This document shows positions 48,593-57,765 of a stretch of 64,000 nucleotides of DNA, in pieces. The position numbers were made by a program, and so were the translations under genes. Under the pieces are notes generated by a model. That model was not told the origin of the DNA. It did not search any database and saw only the letters and a list, made by a program, of their open reading frames with translations. The DNA is from Pseudomonas sp. UMAB-08 (GTDB lineage Bacteria > Pseudomonadota > Gammaproteobacteria > Pseudomonadales > Pseudomonadaceae): contig NZ_LT607417.1 in assembly GCF_900095225.1 (NCBI RefSeq), forward strand, positions 332,737-396,736. The letters run 5' to 3'. Every line of letters starts with the position of its first letter. Positions within the stretch are counted from its first letter, which is position 1.

Positions 48593-50809
48593 TCAATCGC
48601 GCCAGAAGCGCCGTCGGGCCCGCTCCCCCTGCGCTTCACCGAACACCCCCAGTTGCAGACGAATCGCGCCCAGTTCGGCGCTGTCATAAGGCTGCACAGC
48701 CAGGGCCGCGTAGCGCGCCATCACCTGCGGGTGCGGGTGCCCGAAAGCATTGTTGCGCCCACGGGAGATCAATACCCCTTCGGGGGCCACCGCCTTGAGA
48801 AACGCCGTGGATGAGGAGCTACGACTCCCATGATGCGGTGCCTGCAACCAGTGGGCACGCACATCGAACCCGCTGTCGAGTACCGCACGTTCGGCCCCGG
48901 CTTCAATATCGCCAGTCAACAACAGGCGCTCACCATTGGCCTCGACCCGCAGTACGCAGGAAGCCTCGTTACTCTCTGTCGCGTGTTCCCAGCGCCAGGT
49001 CGAGAAATGCACGCCATCCCACTGCCATTGCTCACCGTTCCGACAGGGCTGAGCCTGCAAGAGCGGCGGCAAACTGGCCGCCTCGCCCGCCAATACGCGG
49101 GCAACGGGCAAGCTTTTATAGACGGCCTGCGCCCCACCCGCATGGTCGGCATGCGCATGACTGATCAACATCAAGTCGAGCTTGCGTACGCCGGTCTTGC
49201 GTATCGACGGCAGTACAACGCGCTGGCCAATATCGAAATCACCGAAGCGCGGGCCAGCGTCATACAGCAGCGTGTGCTGGCGCGTCCGCAACACAATCGC
49301 CAGGCCCTGCCCCACATCCAGTTGCATCACCTCGACCTGGCCATGGGGCACGTTCTTCACTGGCGGGAACACGCACAGCAGCAACAGCGGCCAGCCCAAC
49401 AGACGCAACGGCACGCCCTTGGGCAGCAGCAACAAGACGCCGCCAAGCACGCTCAGCCACCACGCCCACCACGGCACGGCGCTGCCGATCCAGGCAGGTA
49501 CCCATCCAGAAACCCACGCCAACCCCTGGAACAGCCACCCCAGCAGACCACCGGCCAGCCACAGCAAACCCTCGCCAATACCGGGCACCGGCAATAACAC
49601 GGTGCCGAGCAGCGCCAGCGGCAGCACGACGACGCTGATCCACGGCACCGCGAGCAAATTGGCCAATGGCCCGCTGAGACTGACCGGCAGGTTCAATGCG
49701 AGCAGGACCGGGAGCAACCCGATGGCGATCAACCATTGCGCACGGGTCCAGCTTTGCAGCCAGCTCCAGGCGCCCAGTCGGCCACTGAACACCAGGATCA
49801 GAATCGCGACAGCGGTAAAGGACAACCAAAAACCCGGTTGCAAGCTGACCAGCGGTTCGACGACCAACACCGCGTTGAGGGACAACAACAAGGGCCACCA
49901 CACACCCAGGTGGCGAAAGCGCAGACGCCAGAGCAGGACCATGCCGATCATCGTGCAGGCCCGACGCACCGGCACTTCAAAACCAGCCAAAAAGCCGTAA
50001 CCGAGCGCGGCGGCAAACGCCAGACCGCACGCACAGGGCAGCCACGGCAAACGGCGCGGCCATAGCCCCCAACGCGCCAGCCCGGCGACCAGCGCGTAAA
50101 TCGACCCGGCCAGTAACCCGATATGCTGGCCCGAGATCACCAGCAAGTGCACGGTGCCGGTGTCCTGCAGCACTTGCCAATCAGCCGGCGTCAGCCCTGA
50201 ATCGTCACCCAGCACCAGCGCCGCCAACCCGCCTTGCCGCCCTTGTGCATCGACTGCCAGCAACCGCTGACGCACCGCATCGCGCCAGGCTGAACGTGCG
50301 GGCGCGAGCAATTGCCCATCCACCACGGTGCCAGTCGCGCCAATGCGCTGCGCCAACAACCAGGCTTCGTAATCGAATGAGTCAGGATTGACCAGGCCCG
50401 CCGGACGTTTGAGCTTGACCGCCAGCCGCCAGTGCTCGCCACTGCGCACATTGGCGCCGCCGTACCACGCCAGACGCATACGCTCAGGCAACCGGGCACG
50501 ACGTGATTGCGCACCGTCGAGCTGAAAGCGCACCACACCGTCGCTCGACTGTGGCAAGCCGACCACCTTGCCTTGCACCCATAGCGTCTGGCCGTCGAGC
50601 CGGGGCAGAAGGCGATCGTCCAGTGCCCATTGCGCCGACACACACGCCCAACTGAAGCCGAACAGAAAAAATGCCAGTGGATAACTGCGAAACGGCAACA
50701 ACATCAGCGCCACGACAGGCATCAACAGCAACAGCCAAAACGGCGGCAATGCCGGCATGAAGCGAATAGCCAAAAGACCCAGCGCGAGCGCCACCATCCC
50801 TGTGCGCAT
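48593..50809 (-). CDS. comEC: ComEC/Rec2 DNA internalisation channel
   Basis: ComEC is the inner-membrane channel for DNA uptake in natural transformation. The 738-residue protein starts at 50809 (AGGACA upstream). It has an N-terminal soluble domain between helices, the Competence domain with LVISGQHIGLLAG and about ten helices, and a C-terminal metallo-beta-lactamase domain (VEVMQLDVGQGLAIV, ISHAHADHAGG). All three parts are intact. Together with pilZ and fimV it leaves open whether the strain is transformable. Confidence 0.95.
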   Translation of the reverse strand: MRTGMVALALGLLAIRFMPALPPFWLLLLMPVVALMLLPFRSYPLAFFLFGFSWACVSAQWALDDRLLPRLDGQTLWVQGKVVGLPQSSDGVVRFQLDGAQSRRARLPERMRLAWYGGANVRSGEHWRLAVKLKRPAGLVNPDSFDYEAWLLAQRIGATGTVVDGQLLAPARSAWRDAVRQRLLAVDAQGRQGGLAALVLGDDSGLTPADWQVLQDTGTVHLLVISGQHIGLLAGSIYALVAGLARWGLWPRRLPWLPCACGLAFAAALGYGFLAGFEVPVRRACTMIGMVLLWRLRFRHLGVWWPLLLSLNAVLVVEPLVSLQPGFWLSFTAVAILILVFSGRLGAWSWLQSWTRAQWLIAIGLLPVLLALNLPVSLSGPLANLLAVPWISVVVLPLALLGTVLLPVPGIGEGLLWLAGGLLGWLFQGLAWVSGWVPAWIGSAVPWWAWWLSVLGGVLLLLPKGVPLRLLGWPLLLLCVFPPVKNVPHGQVEVMQLDVGQGLAIVLRTRQHTLLYDAGPRFGDFDIGQRVVLPSIRKTGVRKLDLMLISHAHADHAGGAQAVYKSLPVARVLAGEAASLPPLLQAQPCRNGEQWQWDGVHFSTWRWEHATESNEASCVLRVEANGERLLLTGDIEAGAERAVLDSGFDVRAHWLQAPHHGSRSSSSTAFLKAVAPEGVLISRGRNNAFGHPHPQVMARYAALAVQPYDSAELGAIRLQLGVFGEAQGERARRRFWRD

Positions 50810-50947
50810 AAGTCTGTCCTTGAGAAGTCCCTCCCTTTGGATTAGCGCACCCCGCCAGACCCCGCTTTTATTAATTGTCACAAAGTCTGAATTTGATGCG
50901 GGCAGAATCTAGGCATACTGACCCACACACCCGGGACGAGACCCCCT

Positions 50948-51463
50948 ATGCCGCGTCGTCTATTCAAACGCTACATGCCTGACCCGACCCGCATCAGGGA
51001 ACACAAATCCTTACGCTTTCTCGGTCGTCTTCTGCATGACCCTAACCTCTGGCACCTCAATCGCCACTCTGTCTCGCGTGCGATGGGCATCGGGCTGTTC
51101 GCGGCATTCATGCCCATTCCCTTGCAGATGTTGTTGGCGGCCATGCTGGCCATCGCGGTGCGCGGCAATATGCCGATTGGCGTCAGCCTGGTCTGGCTGA
51201 CCAATCCAGTCACGATGCCTCCGGTGTTTTATTGCTCGTACCAGATCGGTGCCTGGCTGATGCAATTGCCACCGCGCCACCTGCCGCCTGAACTGTCCTG
51301 GGAGTGGATCAGCGGGCAGCTATCAACCTTGTGGCAGCCCTTCTTGCTGGGCTCGGTGGTGGCAGGCATCGTGTTTGGCACACTGGCATACGGCCTGACC
51401 CAGCTGTATTGGCGCTGGTGGGTCGGCAGGCAGTGGCGTTTGCGGAGAGAGAGGAGGAAGTGA
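50948..51463 (+). CDS. DUF2062 family membrane protein
   Basis: This 171-residue membrane protein has the family pattern WHLNRHSVSRAMGIGLFAAFMPIP (given here across residues 38-61), then TNPVTMPPVFYCSYQIG and a C-terminal helix. Its function is unknown. It is divergent from comEC and its last residues are Arg-rich. Confidence 0.88.
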   Translation: MPRRLFKRYMPDPTRIREHKSLRFLGRLLHDPNLWHLNRHSVSRAMGIGLFAAFMPIPLQMLLAAMLAIAVRGNMPIGVSLVWLTNPVTMPPVFYCSYQIGAWLMQLPPRHLPPELSWEWISGQLSTLWQPFLLGSVVAGIVFGTLAYGLTQLYWRWWVGRQWRLRRERRK

Positions 51464-51480
51464 GGGTGTTACGGCTGACG

Positions 51481-51520
51481 CAATCCGTGGGAGCGAATAA
51501 ATTCGCGCCCACGGGGATTG
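51481..51520. repeat. REP-like palindrome
   Basis: The core CGTGGGAGCGAAT-AA-ATTCGCGCCCACG pairs at all but one position and is flanked by CAATC/GATTG (51481-51520). This GTGGGAGCGAA type is a well-known Pseudomonas repetitive extragenic palindrome. It lies between convergent genes and may stabilise or end their transcripts. Confidence 0.8.
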
Positions 51521-51545
51521 AGTACACAGCCTGTAAAGCAAAAGA

Positions 51546-52337
51546 CTACTGACGCATCCCGCGCCCACTGATCAGCAGACGTGCACAGCCCAGGTACAAG
51601 ACAACGGTCGCCACCACCATGAACGTGAGGGCGATGCTGATGCGGATGTCCGACACGCCCAGGATGCCGTAACGGAAGGCGTTGACCATGTGCAACACCG
51701 GGTTGGCCATGGACACGGTCTGCCAGAACGGCGGCAGCAGGTTGATCGAGTAGAACACCCCGCCCAGGTAGGTCAATGGCGTCAGGACGAAGGTCGGGAT
51801 AATCGAAATATCGTCGAAGTTGCGCGCAAAGACAGCGTTGATAAAGCCCAGCAGCGAGAAGATCGTCGCGGTCAGCACGACCACCACTATCGTGATCCCC
51901 AAATGATGGACCTGCAGGTCAGTGAAGAACATCGACAACAGGGTCACGATCAGGCCCACCATCAAACCGCGCAGTACGCCCCCCAGGGTGTAGCCGATCA
52001 GAATGGTGTGCTGCGAGACGGGCGAGACCATCAACTCTTCAATCGAACGCTGAAACTTGGCACCGAAGAAGCTCGACACAACGTTGCCGTAGGAGTTGGT
52101 GATCACCGACATCATGATCAGGCCCGGCACGATGTACTGCATGTAGGTGAAGCCACCCATGTCGCCAATCTGCCGGCCGATCAGGTTGCCGAAGATCACG
52201 AAGTACAACACCATGGTGATCGCTGGCGGCAGCAACGTTTGCGGCCAGATCCGGGTGAAACGACGGATCTCGCGATAGACGATGGTTTGCAGGGCAATCA
52301 GGTTGGGACGCAGCTCGGAGCCAGGATTGGAACTCAT
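51546..52337 (-). CDS. ABC-2 type transporter permease
   Basis: The 263-residue protein has six hydrophobic segments and the ABC-2 signature region FTYMQYIVPGLIMMSVITNSYGN and FVLTPLTYLGGVFYS. It is of the NodJ/YadH type, exporters of lipids, drugs or glycans. It overlaps the ATPase gene by four bases, so both form one exporter. The substrate is unknown. Confidence 0.92.
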   Translation of the reverse strand: MSSNPGSELRPNLIALQTIVYREIRRFTRIWPQTLLPPAITMVLYFVIFGNLIGRQIGDMGGFTYMQYIVPGLIMMSVITNSYGNVVSSFFGAKFQRSIEELMVSPVSQHTILIGYTLGGVLRGLMVGLIVTLLSMFFTDLQVHHLGITIVVVVLTATIFSLLGFINAVFARNFDDISIIPTFVLTPLTYLGGVFYSINLLPPFWQTVSMANPVLHMVNAFRYGILGVSDIRISIALTFMVVATVVLYLGCARLLISGRGMRQ

Positions 52338-53266
52338 ACCGCCACCTTCGCCAGGTTTTTTTCCACCAGAGACACGAACAGCTCCTCAAGGCGATTGGTT
52401 TTATTGCGCAGGCTCAGGACTTCGACTTTCTGCGCGGCCAACTGACCGAACAGCGCGGTAATGCCAACAGTCTTGTCCACTTGCACTTCCAGGGTATGGC
52501 TGTCGACCAGCTTCGCCGGGTAACCGATCAAGGTCGGCGCCACCTGATACGAATCCCTCAGATCAAGCAAAAACGTCTCGACGTGCAGCGTGTTCAACAG
52601 CTGCTTCATGCCCATGTTCTGGACGATGACGCCGTGATCGATGATCCCGATATTACGGCACAGGTGCTCAGCCTCTTCCAGGTAGTGCGTGGTGAGGATG
52701 ATGGTGATGCCTTTCTCGTTCAGCTCGGTGAGGAACGTCCACATTGAGCGACGCAGCTCAATGTCCACGCCTGCCGTCGGCTCATCAAGAATCAACAGCC
52801 GCGGCTCGTGAATCAACGCCCGAGCGATCATCAGACGGCGCTTCATCCCGCCGGACAACGCGCGCGATGGCACGTCACGCTTGTCCCACAAACCCAGTTG
52901 AGTCAGGTATTGCTCGGCCCGCTCTTTGGCGATTTTGGGCGGGATACCGTAGTACCCGGCTTGGGTCACCACGATGTCGAACGTCTTTTCGAACTGGTTG
53001 AAATTGAATTCCTGCGGCACCACGCCGATGCACCGTTTGAGCGCTGCGGGCTCGCGATCCAGGTCATGACCAAAGATATTCACTGTACCGCTGGTTTTGT
53101 TGACCAAGGTCGAAATGATGCCGATGGTGGTGGATTTGCCGGCGCCGTTAGGGCCGAGCAATGCGAAGAAATCACCTTCAGCGACATCCAGATCGATACC
53201 ACTCAGGGCCTGGAAACCGTTGCCGTAGGTTTTGGTTAGCTGCCGGATGGACAGAGCGGAACTCAT
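52334..53266 (-). CDS. ABC transporter ATP-binding protein
   Basis: The 310-residue ATPase (start 53266, MSSALSIRQLTKTYG) has Walker A GPNGAGKST (about residues 38-46), the signature LSGGMKRRL, Walker B LLILDEPTAGVD and the H-loop TTHYLEEAEHLC. A C-terminal extension of about 80 residues is of the CcmA/NodI type. It pairs with the ABC-2 permease (NodI/NodJ or YadG/YadH type). Confidence 0.94.
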   Translation of the reverse strand: MSSALSIRQLTKTYGNGFQALSGIDLDVAEGDFFALLGPNGAGKSTTIGIISTLVNKTSGTVNIFGHDLDREPAALKRCIGVVPQEFNFNQFEKTFDIVVTQAGYYGIPPKIAKERAEQYLTQLGLWDKRDVPSRALSGGMKRRLMIARALIHEPRLLILDEPTAGVDIELRRSMWTFLTELNEKGITIILTTHYLEEAEHLCRNIGIIDHGVIVQNMGMKQLLNTLHVETFLLDLRDSYQVAPTLIGYPAKLVDSHTLEVQVDKTVGITALFGQLAAQKVEVLSLRNKTNRLEELFVSLVEKNLAKVAV

Positions 53267-53399
53267 ATCTGAAATACGCACCAAGAAGGGGGAAGGAAGA
53301 ATAAATAAGGTCGAGCACAATCAATAACAACTGCGGCCAACCGGACAATGGTGCTTGGCAACGCCGCGCAAGTACAGCGACATGTGTTGATAGTCAGTA

Positions 53400-54023
53400 T
53401 TAACTCAACGCGGTCATCACTGCTTTCTGATAGGCCGGCCGTGCTTTCAAGCGCTCATACCACGCTTGAAGATGGTGCATCGCCGGGCGTTCAATCGGCA
53501 TCTCGAACCAGGCGTATATAAAGCTGCCCAAGGGAATGTCGCCCATCCCCAGCGCCTCTCCGGACAAGTACGGCTGTTTGGCCAATGCGTCGTCGACCAC
53601 GATCAACAACGTCTGACACGTTTTGATCGCACCGTTGATCTGCACCCAGTCCTGCTGATCGGCCGGGGTACGCAACACGCCCCAGAACACGGTTTTGAAG
53701 GGTTCGGCAAACGTTGAGGTGGTCCAGTCCATCCACTTGTCCGCCGACGCCCGCGCGGTCAGGCTGTCAGGGTACATGGCCGAGCCCGGCGCATAACGAG
53801 CGGCGAGGTAGCGCACGATGGCGTTGGACTCCCAGAGCACGAAGCCGTCATCCTCAATGACCGGGATCCGGCCATTAGGGTTCATCGCCCGGTATTCGGG
53901 TTGATCGACAATGCCAAATGCGCCACCGGCATCAATGGTTTCATACGGCACCGCAACCTCTTCTGCGCACCACAGCGCCTTGCGCACGTTGGAAGAGTTT
54001 TTCCGCCCCCAGATTTTCAGCAT
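53400..54023 (-). CDS. Glutathione S-transferase family protein
   Basis: The 207-residue protein has the thioredoxin-like N-domain KIWGRKNSSNVRKALWCAEE with the Ser of the glutathione site, IPVIEDDGFVLWESNAIVRYL, and an all-helical C-domain with GDIPLGSFIYAW. It belongs to the cytosolic GST families. The substrate is unknown. The 259-base gap to the acyl-CoA dehydrogenase gene contains no signal I can support. Confidence 0.92.
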   Translation of the reverse strand: MLKIWGRKNSSNVRKALWCAEEVAVPYETIDAGGAFGIVDQPEYRAMNPNGRIPVIEDDGFVLWESNAIVRYLAARYAPGSAMYPDSLTARASADKWMDWTTSTFAEPFKTVFWGVLRTPADQQDWVQINGAIKTCQTLLIVVDDALAKQPYLSGEALGMGDIPLGSFIYAWFEMPIERPAMHHLQAWYERLKARPAYQKAVMTALS

Positions 54024-54282
54024 GCCTTTCCCCTGTCAAACCTGTGATGAGCCAATCGTGCATCAGTTTAATCCGAGCACGCCCCTCTAAATCCAGCTAT
54101 CTATTATGGAGATTGATCGCCCGCATCGCGGGGTCCGAGCTGAAACCGCGCTCATGCCCGGCGAACTCCGCCACGGCTGGGTGGTCACTATCGATGCGCT
54201 CGCTGTTGTCGCCATCTTCACCTGATGCCGACTAAGCTCTTGATGGCGGATTTTTTGCCGCTGTCGTCACGGAGGATTACCT

Positions 54283-56730
54283 ATGCTGTTGTTGTGGATA
54301 CTGGTTCTGGTCGTCGGGGTTGCTTATCTGGCCCACCGACGCGTCACACCCCTGCCCGCCTTGGGTGTGGTCGCTGTCTTTTTGCTGGCCATGGGCGCCT
54401 TCAGCCACGCACCGGGCTGGCTGTTGGTGGTGTTCTGGGCGTTGTGGCTGGCAGTCGTAGTGCCTTTGGCTCTGCCAGACCTGCGCCGCAAGTACCTCTC
54501 TGCGCGGTTGTTCTCATGGTTCAAGAAAACCTTGCCGCCCATGTCGCAGACCGAGCGCGATGCCATCGACGCGGGCACCGTCTGGTGGGACGGTGAGCTG
54601 TTCAGCGGTCGCCCCGACTGGAACACGCTGCTGGCCTACCCAAAAGTCCAGCTCACAGAAGAAGAACAGGCGTTCCTCGACGGCCCGACCGAAGAGTTGT
54701 GCGCGATGGTCAGCGACTGGGAGATCGGCCAGTCAATGGACTTGCCGCCTGAAGCCTGGGAACACATCAAGCAGCACGGCTTTTTCGCCCTGATCATCCC
54801 CAAGGAATATGGCGGCAAAGGCTTCTCGGCCTACGCCCACTCCCAGGTGGCGATGAAACTGGCCACCCGCAGCGGCGACCTGGCGTCCACGGTCATGGTG
54901 CCCAACTCCCTCGGCCCTGCCGAACTGCTGCTGCATTACGGCACAGACGAACAACGCAATCACTACTTGCCACGCCTGGCACGCGGCGACGACATTCCAT
55001 GTTTCGCCCTGACCGGCCCCTTGGCGGGCTCCGATGCCGGCGCCATGCCGGACACCGGGGTAATCTGCAAAGGACAATGGCAGGGTGAAGAAGTCATCGG
55101 CCTGCGCCTGAACTGGGAGAAGCGCTACATCACCCTCGGTCCGGTCGCCACCTTGCTGGGCCTGGCGTTCAAGGCATTCGACCCTGAGCACCTGCTCGGC
55201 GACAAGGAAGACCTGGGCATCAGCCTGGCGCTGATCCCGACCGAGACCCCTGGTGTGGAAATCGGGCGCCGTCACTTGCCATTGGGCGCCGCGTTCATGA
55301 ACGGCCCCAACAGCGGCAAGGACGTATTCATCCCCCTAGACCTCCTGATCGGTGGTCAGGACATGCTCGGCAAAGGCTGGATGATGCTGATGAACTGCCT
55401 GTCGGTGGGCCGCTCGATCTCCCTGCCGGCGGTCGGTACTGGCGCAGCCAAGTTCACCAGCCTGGTCACCGGGCAATATGCGCAGGTACGTGAACAGTTC
55501 AATGTGCCGCTGTCGGCTTTCGAAGGTATTCAAGAAGCCCTGGCGCGGATCGGCGGCAACGCCTGGCTGATGGACAGCGCGCGGATGCTCACCGCCAACG
55601 CCGTGGACCTGGGGGAAAAGCCCTCGGTGTTGTCGGCGATCCTTAAATATCACCTCACCGAACGTGGCCGTGAATGCATCAGCCACGCCATGGACGTGCA
55701 CGGTGGCAAGGGCATCATCATGGGCCCGAACAACTACCTGGGCCGCAGCTGGCAAGGGGCACCCATTTTCATCACCGTGGAAGGCGCCAACATCCTCTCG
55801 CGCAACCTGATGATCTTCGGTCAGGGCGCGATTCGCTGCCATCCGTTCGTGCTCAAGGAAATGGCCCTCGCCGGCCGCGAGGATCAGGAACGCGCATTGG
55901 AGGAATTCGATGGCCTGTTGCTCAAGCACATCGGTTTCGCGGTCGGCAACGCGGCCAGCACCTTGATTCTCAACCTCGGCCTTGGACGTTTCGAGGCCGT
56001 ACCGGGAGACAGCCTGAGCCAGGGCTACTTCCGCGCACTGAATCGCCAGGCCGCTGCTTTTGCCCTGCTGGCCGACTTGAGCATGATGCTCCTGGGCGGC
56101 GAGCTAAAACGTCGGGAACGGCTGTCTGCCCGCCTCGGCGATGTGTTGAGCCATCTGTACCTGGCCTCCGCCGCGCTCAAGCGTTACCACGACCTCGACT
56201 CACCCGAGCACATGCGGCCCCTGTTTCGCTGGGCCATGGAGGAAAGCCTTGGCGAGTCCGAGCGCGCACTGGATGAGCTGTTGAGCAACTTCCCAAGTCG
56301 GGTAATGGGTTGCCTGCTGCGTGCGGTGGTGTTCCCGTTCGGGCGCCGGCACACCGGCCCCTCGGATGCACTGGATGCCGAGGTCGCCGAAGTGATCGGT
56401 CGCGCCAAAGGTGATCCGACCCTGGAAGAACTGCTTGCTGGCTGCTACCGCCCTCAATCGGCAGATGACCCGGTCGGCGCCTTGCAACACGCCAGTGATT
56501 TGCTGAAAGCCAGCCAACCACTGCAACAAAAACTGCACCACGCGCTGAAAAGCGGTCAGCTGAAACCGGCGGCAGGTGAGCACGTTATCGATGCTGCCTT
56601 GAACGCAGGCGTGTTGCTACCGGCCGAAGCACAAACGCTACGCGTAGCAGAGGCGGCGCGGCGCACAGTGATTGATGTCGACGATTTCGCTAAAGAGGAA
56701 CTGACGCTGGCCGAGGGCAAGACTCGCTAG
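54283..56730 (+). CDS. fadE: FadE-type acyl-CoA dehydrogenase with membrane anchor
   Basis: This 815-residue enzyme oxidises acyl-CoA in beta-oxidation. Two N-terminal hydrophobic segments (about 1-18 and 24-66) suggest membrane attachment, as in E. coli FadE. The central acyl-CoA dehydrogenase domain has FALIIPKEYGGKGFSA, CFALTGPLAGSDAG and VHGGKGIIMGPNNYLGR. The C-terminal 280 residues are the DUF1974 extension specific to this branch. The transcript ends at the hairpin at 56750-56786. Confidence 0.93.
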   Translation: MLLLWILVLVVGVAYLAHRRVTPLPALGVVAVFLLAMGAFSHAPGWLLVVFWALWLAVVVPLALPDLRRKYLSARLFSWFKKTLPPMSQTERDAIDAGTVWWDGELFSGRPDWNTLLAYPKVQLTEEEQAFLDGPTEELCAMVSDWEIGQSMDLPPEAWEHIKQHGFFALIIPKEYGGKGFSAYAHSQVAMKLATRSGDLASTVMVPNSLGPAELLLHYGTDEQRNHYLPRLARGDDIPCFALTGPLAGSDAGAMPDTGVICKGQWQGEEVIGLRLNWEKRYITLGPVATLLGLAFKAFDPEHLLGDKEDLGISLALIPTETPGVEIGRRHLPLGAAFMNGPNSGKDVFIPLDLLIGGQDMLGKGWMMLMNCLSVGRSISLPAVGTGAAKFTSLVTGQYAQVREQFNVPLSAFEGIQEALARIGGNAWLMDSARMLTANAVDLGEKPSVLSAILKYHLTERGRECISHAMDVHGGKGIIMGPNNYLGRSWQGAPIFITVEGANILSRNLMIFGQGAIRCHPFVLKEMALAGREDQERALEEFDGLLLKHIGFAVGNAASTLILNLGLGRFEAVPGDSLSQGYFRALNRQAAAFALLADLSMMLLGGELKRRERLSARLGDVLSHLYLASAALKRYHDLDSPEHMRPLFRWAMEESLGESERALDELLSNFPSRVMGCLLRAVVFPFGRRHTGPSDALDAEVAEVIGRAKGDPTLEELLAGCYRPQSADDPVGALQHASDLLKASQPLQQKLHHALKSGQLKPAAGEHVIDAALNAGVLLPAEAQTLRVAEAARRTVIDVDDFAKEELTLAEGKTR

Positions 56731-56749
56731 TTGACCAGAGGTAAGACAG

Positions 56750-56786
56750 CGGGCGCACAGAGCTTTATACTCGTGCGCCCGTTTTT
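56750..56786 (+). terminator. Terminator of fadE with a -10-like loop
   Basis: CGGGCGCAC (56750-56758) pairs with GTGCGCCCG (56773-56781), followed by TTTTT. The loop contains TATACT (56766-56771), with AAGACA 17 bases earlier, so a weak promoter for the next gene may overlap. Confidence 0.82.
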
Positions 56787-56804
56787 GCTTTAGAGGACTC
56801 CATC

Positions 56805-57215
56805 ATGGCCGACGCCACGCTCGACCACCAACTTGCCCTGCTTGCGCACCTGCGCAGCATCCTGGTCGCCCTTGGCGAGGCCGAACAAGTTCCTGAAGAA
56901 AGCCATGAGCTGTTCATGGAGCGCTTCGACGAACTGGTCGCGCTATTGCCGCAAGACCCGATCGAAAGCCAATACCTGGGCCAGGAAATGCTCTGCCAGG
57001 TCATTCAGCGCTACCCGCAAATTGCCCACCTGGTCCCGCGCGACCTGTTGTGGTTCTTCGCTGGCGACTGCCTGCACTTCATGCCCGATGACGAGATCGA
57101 CCTGTATCAGGCACTCGAAGAACGCCGCTACGAAGCCGAGCAGAATGAAGAACCGTTCGACTGGAATCAGGAAAAACAACTGATGGCGCTCTCGCTACAA
57201 GACAGCAGGCACTGA
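56805..57215 (+). CDS. Small acidic conserved protein (PA2817-like)
   Basis: The 136-residue acidic protein has no signal or membrane segment. Recognisable stretches are FMERFDELVALLPQDPIESQ (residues about 37-56) and DLLWFFAGDCLHFMPDDEI. I recognise it only as a pseudomonad protein of unknown function found after the acyl-CoA dehydrogenase gene. GAGGA lies 10 bases before the ATG. Confidence 0.85.
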   Translation: MADATLDHQLALLAHLRSILVALGEAEQVPEESHELFMERFDELVALLPQDPIESQYLGQEMLCQVIQRYPQIAHLVPRDLLWFFAGDCLHFMPDDEIDLYQALEERRYEAEQNEEPFDWNQEKQLMALSLQDSRH

Positions 57216-57305
57216 TTGATCGGCCTTCACCTTTGAGCACCCACCCACAAGGAGCTGACGCGTAGTTACACGTCAGCTCCCGGGGCCACACCAAAAAACG
57301 CACAA

Positions 57306-57338
57306 ACAAAAACGCCGCTCGATGAGCGGCGTTTTTGT
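57306..57338. terminator. Bidirectional terminator after the tRNA operon
   Basis: ACAAAAACGCCGCTC (57306-57320) pairs with GAGCGGCGTTTTTGT (57324-57338). It ends the minus-strand tRNA transcript and the plus-strand gene before it. Confidence 0.9.
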
Positions 57339-57345
57339 GTGTATA

Positions 57346-57421
<76 letters not shown>

Positions 57422-57424
57422 AAA

Positions 57425-57500
57425 TGGCGTCCCCTAGGGGACTCGAACCCCTGTTACCGCCGTGAAAGGGCGGTGTCCTAGGCCACTAGACGAAGGGGAC
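57425..57500 (-). tRNA. tRNA-Glu (TTC)
   Basis: A 76-base cloverleaf on the minus strand: acceptor GTCCCCT/AGGGGAC, anticodon loop CTTTCAC (anticodon TTC), T-loop TTCGAGT, encoded CCA. It is the promoter-proximal gene of the two-tRNA operon. Confidence 0.97.
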
Positions 57501-57562
57501 ACACGTACAACTTCACTACCTATCTGCGTTTCGCTGTGTGCTTTACGCTGTAAGTGGCGCGC

Positions 57563-57591
57563 ATTCTATGGATGCCGGGGCAAGTCGTCAA
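57563..57591 (-). promoter_or_regulatory. Promoter of the tRNA-Glu/tRNA-Gly operon
   Basis: TTGACG (57591-57586), a 17-base spacer and TAGAAT (57568-57563), followed by a GCGCGCC discriminator. A GC-rich discriminator is typical of stable-RNA promoters under stringent control. Confidence 0.82.
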
Positions 57592-57765
57592 CCCCCATCT
57601 ATAAATATATCTAAATCAACGACTTCCCTACGCTTTGACAGCTGGCCCCGCGCGCATAGGCGCCTGATTTCCCACGCCGTTAGTTTGACGATCGACTGTT
57701 ACACCTATCGGCAAAAAGGCTTAACCACTACACTCGACGCAAACTACCCGAATGAGGCTTCAACG

